Below are positions 7,990 to 16,565 of a DNA stretch of 64,000 nt, piece after piece. Both the position numbers and the translations under genes were made by a program. The notes under the pieces are model-generated. The model saw only the letters and a program-made list of their open reading frames with translations, was not told the DNA's origin and ran no database searches. Every line of letters begins with the position of its first letter. Within the stretch, counting starts at the first letter, position 1. The stretch is from assembly GCF_039538005.1 (NCBI RefSeq), contig NZ_BAABBO010000022.1, forward strand, positions 29,864-93,863, written 5' to 3'. The stretch comes from Allohahella marinimesophila. GTDB lineage: Bacteria > Pseudomonadota > Gammaproteobacteria > Pseudomonadales > Oleiphilaceae.

Positions 7990-8005
7990 AGCACTTGTCG
8001 TGCCA
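7990..8005 (-). promoter_or_regulatory. Sigma-54-type promoter of surface-protein paralogue 3
   Basis: The minus-strand sequence TGGCACGACAAGTGCT matches the sigma-54 consensus except the first T of the -12 TTGC. The predicted transcription start would lie near 7980, leaving a leader of about 65 bases before the ATG at 7914. Confidence 0.68.
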
Positions 8006-8280
8006 ATATTGTATGCGCATGATTTTAAAGCAGTTATTGGAAGGAGTCGCTCGACTTCGCCTAGCGACCTGTATAGAAGATTGACACACGGTTACAGAAG
8101 CGCCGATTCCGTATCAAAAAGATACAAATCGTCTGCCTTCGTTCAGCAGGACAACGGTACAGCGCAGTTTGTCATTTCTTGAAGGGTAGAAATATCATGG
8201 ACTTGGCAGGAGAAGGAGGCGGTCTGAAAATGATTCTGGCAGGGCCAATGGCCTAGGGCTTTTCCATAAGTCGGCTTACT
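8006..8280. other. Gene-free spacer upstream of the surface-protein promoter
   Basis: No convincing gene or terminator is visible. A perfect inverted repeat GTATC-AAAAA-GATAC at 8111-8125 lies about 110 bases upstream of the sigma-54-like promoter, a usual position for an enhancer-binding activator site. The glycosyltransferase operon ends at 8281 without an obvious intrinsic terminator. Confidence 0.3.
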
Positions 8281-9375
8281 TTACACTTGCCTGCGGTAGA
8301 GTTCAGCGTAGCGGCGAGCCATGACTGTAGCGTCGTATCGCTCGGCAAGAAGCGCAAGCCCATGTTTCGCAAGGGCCTGGCGAAGAGAGGCGTCAACTAT
8401 CAGTTTTTCCAAAGCGCCCGCCAGTGCTCGCGGATCGCCAGCGGGCACGAGCAAACCCGTCTCGCCGTCGCTCAGAACTTGCGGAATACCGCCTACCGCC
8501 GACGCCACCACGGGTCGCTGTGCCGCCAGACTTTCCAGAATAGATAAGGGTAGCCCTTCACTCAGTGACGGCATGGCGAAGATATCGCAAGCCCACAGCA
8601 ACTCTCTGGCATCATCCCTGAACCCAAGCAGGGAACATTGCCCGGTCAGGCCGAGCGAATCGATCTTCGACTGCAAACTCTGTTCTTCCTTCCCCCGTCC
8701 AGCAATGAATACCTTGATCTTGGCACCACCACGGCTGAGGCGCACTGCGGCGTCGATCAGATGAGTGTGCCCTTTCACTGGATAAAGGTTTCCGACAGCG
8801 AGAATCATGCACTCATCGTCGGCGACGCCCAGTTCGCTGCGATAGCGCTCGCGCACTGCAGGGTCCGGTGTATAGCTTAGGACTTCTATGCCGTTTTCGA
8901 TCACTACGACACGAGATTCAGGGATACCGGCATCTGTGGCGAGAAAGCTCTTGATGTCGTGGGACACGGCCACCAGCGTGCTGAGCCTTGCGGTCAGGCG
9001 CATGAAGAAGCGCCTGACTGTCTTTTCCGTGTAGTAGTTTTTGCCATGTACGGTGGCAATATGCGGAATACCGAGGGACTTCGCCACGAGCGCGAGGTGC
9101 ATGTTCATGGCAAATTCGTTGGAATGAACAACTTGTATATTGTGCAGACGTAGCAGCTGCCGAACCTGCAGCATCCACTGCGGGCTCAGGCTCCTGGGCA
9201 GCGGGATCAGGTCATAGTCGATACCGAGGCGTTCGAGTTGCTTGGTCAGCCAGCCGGGCTTGATGACCAGCACCCGACATTGGTGACCTTCGGCCTTCTG
9301 GCTCTGGACCAGGCGCAACATGAAGTTCTCTGCCCCACCCGGCCCCGAGGTTTCGATAGCATGAAGTATGTTCAT
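8281..9375 (-). CDS. Family GT4 glycosyltransferase of the exosortase locus
   Basis: The start is the ATG at 9373-9375 (MNILHAIETSGPGGAEN), just 4 bases after the stop of the preceding deacetylase; the longer open frame upstream overlaps that gene. The 364-residue protein has the two Rossmann halves of GT-B enzymes: N-terminal GPGGAENFM and, in the C-terminal half, NGIEV, GNLYPVKGH, FAGRGKEE-like and the donor-binding E-x7-E segment SEGLPLSILESLAAQRPVVAS (Glu pair). Such enzymes transfer sugars from nucleotide donors to growing lipid-linked oligosaccharides in the cytoplasm. It is the last gene of the minus-strand exopolysaccharide operon. Sugar specificity cannot be stated. Confidence 0.85.
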   Translation of the reverse strand: MNILHAIETSGPGGAENFMLRLVQSQKAEGHQCRVLVIKPGWLTKQLERLGIDYDLIPLPRSLSPQWMLQVRQLLRLHNIQVVHSNEFAMNMHLALVAKSLGIPHIATVHGKNYYTEKTVRRFFMRLTARLSTLVAVSHDIKSFLATDAGIPESRVVVIENGIEVLSYTPDPAVRERYRSELGVADDECMILAVGNLYPVKGHTHLIDAAVRLSRGGAKIKVFIAGRGKEEQSLQSKIDSLGLTGQCSLLGFRDDARELLWACDIFAMPSLSEGLPLSILESLAAQRPVVASAVGGIPQVLSDGETGLLVPAGDPRALAGALEKLIVDASLRQALAKHGLALLAERYDATVMARRYAELYRRQV

Positions 9376-9379
9376 TTGA

Positions 9380-10462
9380 TCATGCTCCCGAAGCGCTTGC
9401 GCCTCGATAGAGTTTCGCCAGAAACGATTCGGGCGTATTGCTCGCATCTTCATGCAGCCCAATGCGCTTGAGCGCGAACAGCGAGTCGCCCGCCTGATTA
9501 ATGCCATTTCCTGTCGTGACAGCAGCCGCGAAACGCTGCTCAACCGCCTCTCTGGCATGCTTGCTCACGTCACCGTTTGGATAACAGAATAGCGATGGCA
9601 CGGCGCCGAGATGAGACTGGATGGCGTCGATGCAGCCATCCAGTTCCGCATCGACAGCGGCGGGATCAGCTGCTTCGTTGAGCCTGAGATGGTTCACGGT
9701 ATGGGCGCCCACGTCGAAGGTAGGTGCCATGGTTTTTACCTGGTGCCAATCCAGCATCTCTGCGCCCTGCTCCAGGGTCAGCTCACTGTCCTGTGTCAGG
9801 TGCTCGAACGATTCATCGAGAAACCTGTAGATCTGCGCATCGGTAAACTGTTTGCTGGCAGCGATCACCTCGGCTGCGTATTCCTTGTTGGCGTACCGGG
9901 TACTATCGGGTTTGACGCCGGTTGAGGCAATGAACTCTTCGAGTCCGATTTTTGCACGGCTGTCTGGTCCAAGCGCTGCAGCCAGTTTCAACAGCCTGTT
10001 CAGCTGCTCGGGCCAGAACGTTCGGCCAGTACCAATGAACCCGGTCGCCAGGAATATGGTCGCCGTGGCGCCATGCTCGCGGAGAACGGGCATTGCGAAT
10101 TCATAATTATCCAGCCAGCCGTCATCGAAGGTAATGGCGCAGCACAAGCGATTATCGCCAGTCTCCCCACCCTCAAGCACACGCCCTTCACGCCTTGCCT
10201 TCACCCACTGCCCCAGGTCTACAAAGCGAACCAGCGGCTGCAGGGTTTTCAACTGCATACTGAGCGTTTCTGGCGTGACGTACATACCGGGCTCTTCGAA
10301 GGCCAGACGTTCATCCTGCTCGGGCAGAACACGGTGATACATCAGAATCAGCAGAGGCTGAGTGTTTGCATCGCCTTTCGTTTCCCCACCCATCCGGGTC
10401 AACAGGCGGCGAGCTGCCTTGGCCTGATAGGTGTCCCGGATGTTCTTCAGTAAAGCCTTCAT
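9380..10462 (-). CDS. Polysaccharide deacetylase family protein (NodB-type)
   Basis: This 360-residue carbohydrate esterase 4 protein carries LILMYHRVLP near residue 40, the metal/catalytic motif TFDDGWLDNY near residue 112, and the metal-binding histidine motif HTVNHLRL in the C-terminal half, followed by FCYPNGD. These features fit de-N- or de-O-acetylation of a polysaccharide. No signal peptide is apparent, so it may act on cytoplasmic or membrane-proximal intermediates, which is unusual for export-coupled deacetylases and remains unproven. It lies 17 bases after the FemAB-like gene and 4 bases before the GT4 gene, so it is translated within the exopolysaccharide operon. It is distinct from the second deacetylase at 11907. 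Confidence 0.85.
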   Translation of the reverse strand: MKALLKNIRDTYQAKAARRLLTRMGGETKGDANTQPLLILMYHRVLPEQDERLAFEEPGMYVTPETLSMQLKTLQPLVRFVDLGQWVKARREGRVLEGGETGDNRLCCAITFDDGWLDNYEFAMPVLREHGATATIFLATGFIGTGRTFWPEQLNRLLKLAAALGPDSRAKIGLEEFIASTGVKPDSTRYANKEYAAEVIAASKQFTDAQIYRFLDESFEHLTQDSELTLEQGAEMLDWHQVKTMAPTFDVGAHTVNHLRLNEAADPAAVDAELDGCIDAIQSHLGAVPSLFCYPNGDVSKHAREAVEQRFAAAVTTGNGINQAGDSLFALKRIGLHEDASNTPESFLAKLYRGASASGA

Positions 10463-10479
10463 GAATCAGTCACTACCAC

Positions 10480-11901
10480 TCAAGGAATGTATTTAACGAT
10501 AGCCGGACCCAGACGATTTGCGAGCCACAATGGGAGGCGCTGCCACATCGCCACGAGCAATTTGAACTTCGGGTTATTGTTGTTCACCGCTGGCAGCTCA
10601 TCTGCCTGGAACAACGCGTAATGCCAATAGAGCTGAACTGGCATGGCGCCCCACTGTTTCTTGAAGCGATAGGTGCCAGCATCCTTGCTCGAGCGCCCGA
10701 AATCAAACAGGTCGAAACCGGTGTCAGCTGCGTGACTCAGTATTTCCCAGTACATCACCATGTTCATGTTCTGTGAATTGAAGGCCTGGCGGGTAGAAGC
10801 CCAGGGGATTTCCAACAGCTTCACGGCACCGGTGGACTGCTCGACCAGGAAACCACAAGAGGCTGGCTGCCCCTTGCTGTAGATGACAATGAGCTTTGCA
10901 CTGCTACCAAAGTTCTTCAGTATGCCTGCGAAGAAAGCCTTGCCATACACAGGTGTGCCGAGATCGCGCATGTTTTCGCTGAACACCCGGTAGAAGTCAT
11001 CGAGCAGTTCCGCGCCGCCGATGCGCGACTGATAGTCGTTCTGCTGTCCTTTGCGGATCTGTGAGCGCACCTTCGAACTGAAGCCTTTCCAAAGGGTTTT
11101 GCTATCTGCAGGCAGCGGCAGCCACATGTTGACCTTGTCGGTCCGCTCCGGCCAACCAGTAGGTTGCTTATGGTAACCGCGCACCTCGAGGTGGCTCGCG
11201 CCACTGGCGCGGGCAAAATCGGCAGCGGCCTTCAGCACATGTTTTTCAGCATGCTTGTCCACGGACAGCGCGCCGCCATAGTTCACCAGCGGAATCGAGG
11301 TCCATATATCGCCGAACAAACGGCTCTTTTGACGAATCATGGGTAATGCAGACTGCAACTGCCTGTCAGCATCAGCTTCGAAGTAGCAGCTGACATAAGC
11401 GACCTGATGCCCCATGGTCTCTGCGACGGTTCTCAGCCACATCGACTCGTGGTAGAGGGTCGCTCTCGGATGCTGTCGCACGAAATCGTCCCAGCCTGGC
11501 GGGGAAACTTCGCTGACTTCACATGCGTAAGCGGCAGCCGGCTGTGCTGATTCAGCAGACTCTGAAGCGGCTGTATAGACAGGTGGGATCAGCGCTTGCA
11601 GGCGCTCTGCGTCAGAGGGCTCTCGCTTCGCTTTGGCAGGCGACTCGGCAGCGACGGTGCCTGTGCCTGGGCCACCCTTGCCTGTCGCTGCAGCGTTCCC
11701 GGCTGAATCGGGCTGTTCCGAGTCTGAAGACTCTGGAGTAGCCCTGGCCTCTAGCTCGGCGATCGACGCCTGAACCGCTTTTTTCTGGGCTATGAGCTCA
11801 TCAGCTGTATCAAGGCCCTTCTTCTTCGCCTCCCCTATCAGGCGGCTAAGTTTTTTCGACTCGTCGGTGAGCGCCTGAATCTGTTCGGTAAGATCTGTCA
11901 C
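10480..11901 (-). CDS. FemAB-like aminoacyl/acyltransferase of the exosortase A locus, with N-terminal coiled-coil arm
   Basis: The 473-residue protein has two parts. Residues 1-52 form a charged antiparallel coiled coil (KKLSRLIGEAKKKG, AQKKAVQASIAELEA) that looks like the tRNA-binding arm of seryl-tRNA synthetase. A low-complexity Ser/Ala/Pro linker (about 53-115) follows. Residues about 125-460 form tandem GNAT folds as in FemA/FemX and the exosortase-associated FemAB family (HPRATLYHESMW, GFLVEQ, FDFGRSSKDAGTYRFKKQWG). FemAB enzymes transfer amino acids from aminoacyl-tRNA; the substrate in exosortase loci is unknown. The GTG start at 11899-11901 has only a weak ribosome site. It lies between two deacetylases, in the same order as other exosortase A operons. 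Confidence 0.85.
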   Translation of the reverse strand: MTDLTEQIQALTDESKKLSRLIGEAKKKGLDTADELIAQKKAVQASIAELEARATPESSDSEQPDSAGNAAATGKGGPGTGTVAAESPAKAKREPSDAERLQALIPPVYTAASESAESAQPAAAYACEVSEVSPPGWDDFVRQHPRATLYHESMWLRTVAETMGHQVAYVSCYFEADADRQLQSALPMIRQKSRLFGDIWTSIPLVNYGGALSVDKHAEKHVLKAAADFARASGASHLEVRGYHKQPTGWPERTDKVNMWLPLPADSKTLWKGFSSKVRSQIRKGQQNDYQSRIGGAELLDDFYRVFSENMRDLGTPVYGKAFFAGILKNFGSSAKLIVIYSKGQPASCGFLVEQSTGAVKLLEIPWASTRQAFNSQNMNMVMYWEILSHAADTGFDLFDFGRSSKDAGTYRFKKQWGAMPVQLYWHYALFQADELPAVNNNNPKFKLLVAMWQRLPLWLANRLGPAIVKYIP

Positions 11902-11906
11902 AGGCT

Positions 11907-12773
11907 TTATCTGCCGCTCCTGGTCTCGACTGGCAGTAACTGCTTGTGTCTGAGTACATCGCCAACAGTGGCAAACTGGAAGTCGTCAGTGAGTCGTCGA
12001 AGACGGTCCATGCACTTGTCCAGATTGTTGTAGTGACGGAAGGTTGAAAATGCACTCGCCTTTACCCTGGGCTGATCAGTGTCTATCTCCCACGGATGCA
12101 GGTAAAAGATGAAGGGCTCCTTCTGGCGGTTGATGGACCCAAGGCCCCAGCGCGAAAACCAGTAGGGGAACAACCTGAAGTACCCACCACCCGCGATAGG
12201 TATGGTGCGCCCGAGCAATTTGGCGGTAGACAGCGGAAACTCGACGATCTCTCCACCGTTGTCGGTCTTGAGACGATAAGGCAGCTCGGGCGTACCTGGC
12301 ATGCCGTAGCGGTCATGATTGACGGGGAAAATACTCGAGTCCCAGACGAAGCCGAGCTCTACCAGAATATCGAGCGCCCAGCGACTCTGTGCAGTAATGC
12401 TGTAGGACGCTGCGCGATAGCCATCGACAGGGGCCTGAATCAGCTGTTCGAGAAGATCTTTCGAGCGCTTGGTCTCGTCACGAAAGATTTCAGGGGTCTG
12501 GTTGTAGACGAGCTGATGGCTGAAACCATGAGAGGCGACTTCGTGGCCTGCCGTGGCAATGCGCTTCACGAGATCAGGATAGCGCTCAGCCACCCAGCCC
12601 AGCACGAAAAAGGTACTCTTGATCCTTTTCTCGTCGAACAGGGCGAGCAGCGCGTCGGTATTGGCTTCTACGCGGCATTCGTGCGCATCCCACTCGTCGA
12701 CCTTGATAGACTCGGCAAGCGCGGCGACGTGGAAGTAGTCTTCCACGTCAATCGTCATGGCATTGACTATCAT
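11907..12773 (-). CDS. Exosortase A system polysaccharide deacetylase (DUF3473 type)
   Basis: This 288-residue NodB-fold protein starts with the motif MTIDVEDYFHVAA (catalytic Asp and metal-binding Asp) and has the His motif HEVASHGFSHQLVY (about residues 78-91). YRAASYSIT, WDSSIFP and the C-terminal extension IAGGGYFRLFPYW with FYLHPWEID are hallmarks of the deacetylases that travel with exosortase A. It probably deacetylates the exopolysaccharide and has no signal peptide. It starts 2 bases after the outer-membrane protein gene and stops 5 bases before the FemAB-like gene, so the three are co-transcribed. Confidence 0.9.
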   Translation of the reverse strand: MIVNAMTIDVEDYFHVAALAESIKVDEWDAHECRVEANTDALLALFDEKRIKSTFFVLGWVAERYPDLVKRIATAGHEVASHGFSHQLVYNQTPEIFRDETKRSKDLLEQLIQAPVDGYRAASYSITAQSRWALDILVELGFVWDSSIFPVNHDRYGMPGTPELPYRLKTDNGGEIVEFPLSTAKLLGRTIPIAGGGYFRLFPYWFSRWGLGSINRQKEPFIFYLHPWEIDTDQPRVKASAFSTFRHYNNLDKCMDRLRRLTDDFQFATVGDVLRHKQLLPVETRSGR

Positions 12774-12775
12774 GC

Positions 12776-14131
12776 CTAGAGCCTGAACCAGGTCACGCCG
12801 AAGCTGAAATAGACCTCTTCGATGCCGTTCAGTCCGAAACTTGGTGTGCCCTGGGCGTCGGTGACGATAATCTCGTCCTCACGCTCGGTATAACCGATGG
12901 CGTATTCAAGCCGGATATTCTTCAGGGGACGATGCTCCACACTCGCTTCGAGATAATAGGTCACGACTTCACGGAAGCTGTTGCTGAATTCTTCCTGGTC
13001 ACGGCGGAAGCTGAGATCGCCCAGCACCTGAGGTGTGAAGGTTCGGCGATACAACAGTTCTGCAGTGTAGCGCTCATCCTCGATGTCCTGCGTTTGATAG
13101 CGCTCGATCGACACTGAACCAATGGCGCTGAATTCATCGACGGCGGTCAGCGGGTAGCTGCCGAGCAGGCGGAACTGGGTGGTCTCGATCGTATCGAAGC
13201 GATCTCGCGTATCGAGTGCATCGAAGGTCTTCACGTTCTGATCGGAAAAGGTGTCACTGAGGGAGTGTGACAGTCGGGCATCGATAAGGCCCTGCGTCGT
13301 TATGCCACCGTAGACATAGCTGAGCTCTGCGGTCGGGCCGTCGAACTCTGTTTCCTGCGAGGGCGAATCGGTCTGGACGAAGGTATAACCACCCCGTACC
13401 GACCATCTCGCATTCTCATACTGCTGGGAGACCTGTCCAAACAGTGTGGCGCTTTCGCTTTCGGTTTCTATAACGCCGGTCTGATTGATATCGGTAGGCA
13501 GGCGCTCGATCCAGGCCTTGTCAGCTTCGACACCGCCTTCGAGCTGATGACCGGTGGCCAATTCTGTTACCAGCGCAGCAGATCCGGTAATACGGTTGCT
13601 CTGCTCATCGCTGTCTTCGAACCAGAGATTCTCATACTCCGAACCGAGGCGAAGACCAGTACGCCCGGAAAGCGGTATCAACCACTGCGGACCGGTTTCG
13701 AATACGTTGATCAGCTGCCGGTTGTCCGGGGTACCCACCTGGGTGGAGTCCTCCCGCACCTGGTTGAGCGTGTCACGGAGCTCCCACTTGAAATTGGGGC
13801 TGAATTCATAGGCGCTGTTGACGTCCATGGTCGCCACGACATCACTGTCGTTGGCAAAGACATCATTGAAGTAATATTCGTAGCCAAGATTGAAGCCGAT
13901 GTCCCCTGACAGTCTGGTTCTACTCAATACCTTGTAGAAATCCAGTGTTGTCCGGTTACGTGTATCGGCCTCCTTGTCCTCACGCAGGGCTGCGTTGGTG
14001 GAGTACAGGGTTTCGTTGGTTACCGAAATTTCGGCGGGTTCGGCGCTCACGATCGATGTGGCCAGCGACCCGACCAGAACGGCCGTGGTACAAGCTGATA
14101 TTTTGACGGCTTTCTGCATGTGTTCTCTCAT
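12776..14131 (-). CDS. Exosortase-locus outer-membrane beta-barrel protein (TIGR03016-like)
   Basis: The 451-residue protein has a signal peptide cleaved near residue 31 (SIVSA-EPAE) and then alternating amphipathic strands rich in Tyr, Glu and Arg (FNLGYEYYF, LEYAIGYTERED). It ends in a strand with aromatic residues (FSFGVTWFRL), as expected for a barrel inserted by BamA. Length and position between the tyrosine-kinase-like gene and the deacetylase match the PEP-CTERM-associated outer-membrane family, thought to assist exopolysaccharide export. The ATG shares ATGA with the stop of the preceding gene, which supports this start; Met5 is an alternative. Transport function is inferred from context. 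Confidence 0.85.
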   Translation of the reverse strand: MREHMQKAVKISACTTAVLVGSLATSIVSAEPAEISVTNETLYSTNAALREDKEADTRNRTTLDFYKVLSRTRLSGDIGFNLGYEYYFNDVFANDSDVVATMDVNSAYEFSPNFKWELRDTLNQVREDSTQVGTPDNRQLINVFETGPQWLIPLSGRTGLRLGSEYENLWFEDSDEQSNRITGSAALVTELATGHQLEGGVEADKAWIERLPTDINQTGVIETESESATLFGQVSQQYENARWSVRGGYTFVQTDSPSQETEFDGPTAELSYVYGGITTQGLIDARLSHSLSDTFSDQNVKTFDALDTRDRFDTIETTQFRLLGSYPLTAVDEFSAIGSVSIERYQTQDIEDERYTAELLYRRTFTPQVLGDLSFRRDQEEFSNSFREVVTYYLEASVEHRPLKNIRLEYAIGYTEREDEIIVTDAQGTPSFGLNGIEEVYFSFGVTWFRL

Positions 14132-14976
14132 CCGTTAACGACGACACCGGCAAGCTTTGCCTCTGGAATGGCAGACGCCGCTTCAACGACCTGGCTTTCG
14201 GTGACTCTTCCATGTGGGGCGATTAACAGCGTGTAATCGCAGACTTCAGACAGTATGCGCGCATCGGGCGACTCGAGAATCGGCGGTGTGTCCAGAATGA
14301 TGAATCGATCCGGATACCGGCGACGAAGAGTCTGCAGGAACTGATGCATCCTGAACGAGGTGAAGTACTCGCTGGCAGACTCTTTCTGACTACCGGCTGG
14401 CACAAGACGTAGTCGACGAATGCCCGTTGGATAGATAATGGTGGAAATATCCATGTCGGGATCTTCGAGGAAGTCAGTCACGCCTCGATCCGGCAACAGA
14501 TCGAACACGCTGTGCAGCTTCGGATAACGCAGGTTGCAATCGATCAGCAGCGCAGTCTTGCTGCTGTCGAAGGCGAAGGCCGCTGCCAGGTTGATCGCGT
14601 TGAACGACGCACCGCCACCAGGCACGATGCTGGATACGACGAGGGCAAAGTTATGGCCGCGACTGATTTCCAGTAACTTGGTACGCAACTCCCGGAAGCG
14701 CTCTACAGACTTTCGATAGGGGCTCTCGGGAAAGATGATGCGCTTTTCGCAGAGGTCATCCGGCGATAGCAGCCCGGGCTCGCGCATGCGAACGATCTGC
14801 TTGCTGACGACATAGCGCTCGAGACCACCTTCCTGGACTTCCCAGGAACTGGGCACCAGTACGGAGTCCTTGGCAGCACCACTGCCATTGTCGTTGGTGA
14901 CGACATCGCCACGCTGGCCACGCTTGTCACCACCCTGATTATCAAGGGACTTCGGCTTCTTGAATTCGTCAGCCAT
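14128..14976 (-). CDS. Degenerate tyrosine-autokinase-like ATPase (CpsD/CapB family, exosortase type)
   Basis: The start is the ATG at 14974-14976, overlapping the previous stop as TAATG with GGAGG 7 bases upstream; a longer reading is less likely. The 282-residue P-loop protein aligns with the cytoplasmic kinases that control polysaccharide chain length with Wzz-type partners. The Walker A segment reads VPGGGAS (118-124), with Ala123 (codon 14608-14610) where the catalytic Lys should be. The Walker A' motif is LLIDCNLR (Asn148 in place of the usual second Asp), while Walker B FIILDTPP (Asp229) is intact. The protein stops at GVVVNG with no C-terminal tyrosine cluster. It may be a structural or regulatory pseudokinase rather than an active kinase. 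Confidence 0.82.
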   Translation of the reverse strand: MADEFKKPKSLDNQGGDKRGQRGDVVTNDNGSGAAKDSVLVPSSWEVQEGGLERYVVSKQIVRMREPGLLSPDDLCEKRIIFPESPYRKSVERFRELRTKLLEISRGHNFALVVSSIVPGGGASFNAINLAAAFAFDSSKTALLIDCNLRYPKLHSVFDLLPDRGVTDFLEDPDMDISTIIYPTGIRRLRLVPAGSQKESASEYFTSFRMHQFLQTLRRRYPDRFIILDTPPILESPDARILSEVCDYTLLIAPHGRVTESQVVEAASAIPEAKLAGVVVNG

Positions 14977-16478
14977 TACACGCCTCCGGCATATATGAAC
15001 CACGCAACGACGATATAGGCAACGGCTGCGAAAATGGAAAGTATGATGATGGTGCGCGTTTTGGATCTGTTCTTGCGCTCTTCGTAAGGGGTCACCAGAT
15101 ACTGAATGTGAGAGAGTACAGGCACACCGGTGTTCTCATGCAGCAGCGCAGCAGAACGGACCCGTGGGTCGACCATGCAGAAGGCTATCGCGATACCGAA
15201 AGGCGCCAGTAGCCCAAGCGGCAGTCCAGCGAAGGCGAAGTGGTAGAAAGCCAGACCGGCAGGCTCTCTTGGCAGGCGCGCGCTTTCATGCAGCACGTAA
15301 TTGACACCATAACCCTCAACATCGATCCGGAGTGAGACCCGAGCGCGCTCTCGACGCTGCAGCAGATCATCGTAGATTTCCTTGTTCACTTCATAGTCGC
15401 GTGTCAGCTCTGACACCTTGGCGCGGGTATCCTGCACGCGCTCCATACGGCCCTGCTCCAGGGTGAGGAGTTGACCGAGAGAATTCAGGCGGGTGCCGAG
15501 GGTCTCAATTCGGGTTTCGGTGGCCAGCAGCTCGGTCTGCAAATCGCGGAAACCGGGACCAGAAGGCGTAACGGCGCTTGGGTTACTGGCTCTCAACTGA
15601 TCGCGCAGGCGTTCGAGCTCAGTGATCTGCTGCTTGAGACTGACGATGTCTGGATAGCTGTCCTGATAGGACAGTCGGAGCGTATCGAGCTGCTGCTGCA
15701 GCGCCATGATCCGCTCTTCGTAACGAGCATACTGACCCTGGTCCTGTTGACTGTCCGAACCACCGCCCACTTTTGACCGCAACACTCTGGCCTGGGTTTC
15801 AGCTTCCTGTTTGGCCAATCGGGTCTCTTCGATCTGACGCTCGAGGTCTATGACCTTGTTCGACACCTGCGCTTCGCTACCTACTGACTTGGACGCCAGA
15901 AATTCCTTCAGGCGCCTTTCACTGGCTTCGATCTGGCTCTGATACGCCCTGACCTGCTTGTCGATGAACTCGTAAGCGGCCCGCACATCTTCACGCTTGT
16001 TGGAGCTGGTAATGTCGATCAGAAGCTGGGTCAGTTTCTGTGCAATCACGAAGGAATGTTCAGGCTCGGGTGAGGAATAGCCAATCTTGATATACTCCTT
16101 GCCCTGCTTTTCGACAGAGATATTCAGCCGCATCTGCTGAACCACCCGCTCTTCATCGGCCGGCGTCTTCACTTCTCCGAAAATCTCTTCCATATCGGCC
16201 AACTGAAGCAGGATTTCCCTGCTATTCAGCACATCGAGAATGGCCGCTGCGCGGTCCGGCCGTTGATGGGCGGCTGGCGCCTTGTCGTTCATGAGCGGAT
16301 TGATCAGGTTGGGGTCGTCGACCTTGATCACCGCATGAGAGATATATTTCTTCGGAAAAACGACGCCAACGAGAAGTACAAAGGACGCAACAAGCAGGAA
16401 AAGGAAGAACCAAGTCCATTTGCGCGCCCTGAGCACCTTGACGACTTCACTGGGAAGATCGCTGATTGCAACTGCCAT
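14976..16478 (-). CDS. Exopolysaccharide chain-length determinant (Wzz/GumC-like, exosortase type)
   Basis: The 500-residue inner-membrane protein has an N-terminal transmembrane helix (about 23-42, FLFLLVASFVLLVGVVF) and a periplasmic Wzz domain. A long coiled-coil region (about 170-400) is rich in Arg/Glu/Gln, followed by a second membrane region near 405-430 and a last hydrophobic helix at the C-terminus. It forms the periplasmic co-polymerase linking polymerisation with the export channel. The downstream kinase-like gene overlaps it as TAATG, as expected for a split co-polymerase/kinase pair. Size and order match the exosortase A chain-length family. Confidence 0.88.
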   Translation of the reverse strand: MAVAISDLPSEVVKVLRARKWTWFFLFLLVASFVLLVGVVFPKKYISHAVIKVDDPNLINPLMNDKAPAAHQRPDRAAAILDVLNSREILLQLADMEEIFGEVKTPADEERVVQQMRLNISVEKQGKEYIKIGYSSPEPEHSFVIAQKLTQLLIDITSSNKREDVRAAYEFIDKQVRAYQSQIEASERRLKEFLASKSVGSEAQVSNKVIDLERQIEETRLAKQEAETQARVLRSKVGGGSDSQQDQGQYARYEERIMALQQQLDTLRLSYQDSYPDIVSLKQQITELERLRDQLRASNPSAVTPSGPGFRDLQTELLATETRIETLGTRLNSLGQLLTLEQGRMERVQDTRAKVSELTRDYEVNKEIYDDLLQRRERARVSLRIDVEGYGVNYVLHESARLPREPAGLAFYHFAFAGLPLGLLAPFGIAIAFCMVDPRVRSAALLHENTGVPVLSHIQYLVTPYEERKNRSKTRTIIILSIFAAVAYIVVAWFIYAGGV

Positions 16479-16565
16479 AAGCTTACTCTGGTTTCAAATC
16501 GGGTTTTCAATCCGGGTGTTCAATACTATGCCGTGGGCTTGAGGCTGCCCGCAGTGCGTCCCTGT

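Noticed and set aside
8211..8280. Terminator after the GT4 gene (GGCC-AAT-GGCC)
   Set aside because: The stem has only 4 pairs with a 3-base loop, and no T-run follows on the minus strand.
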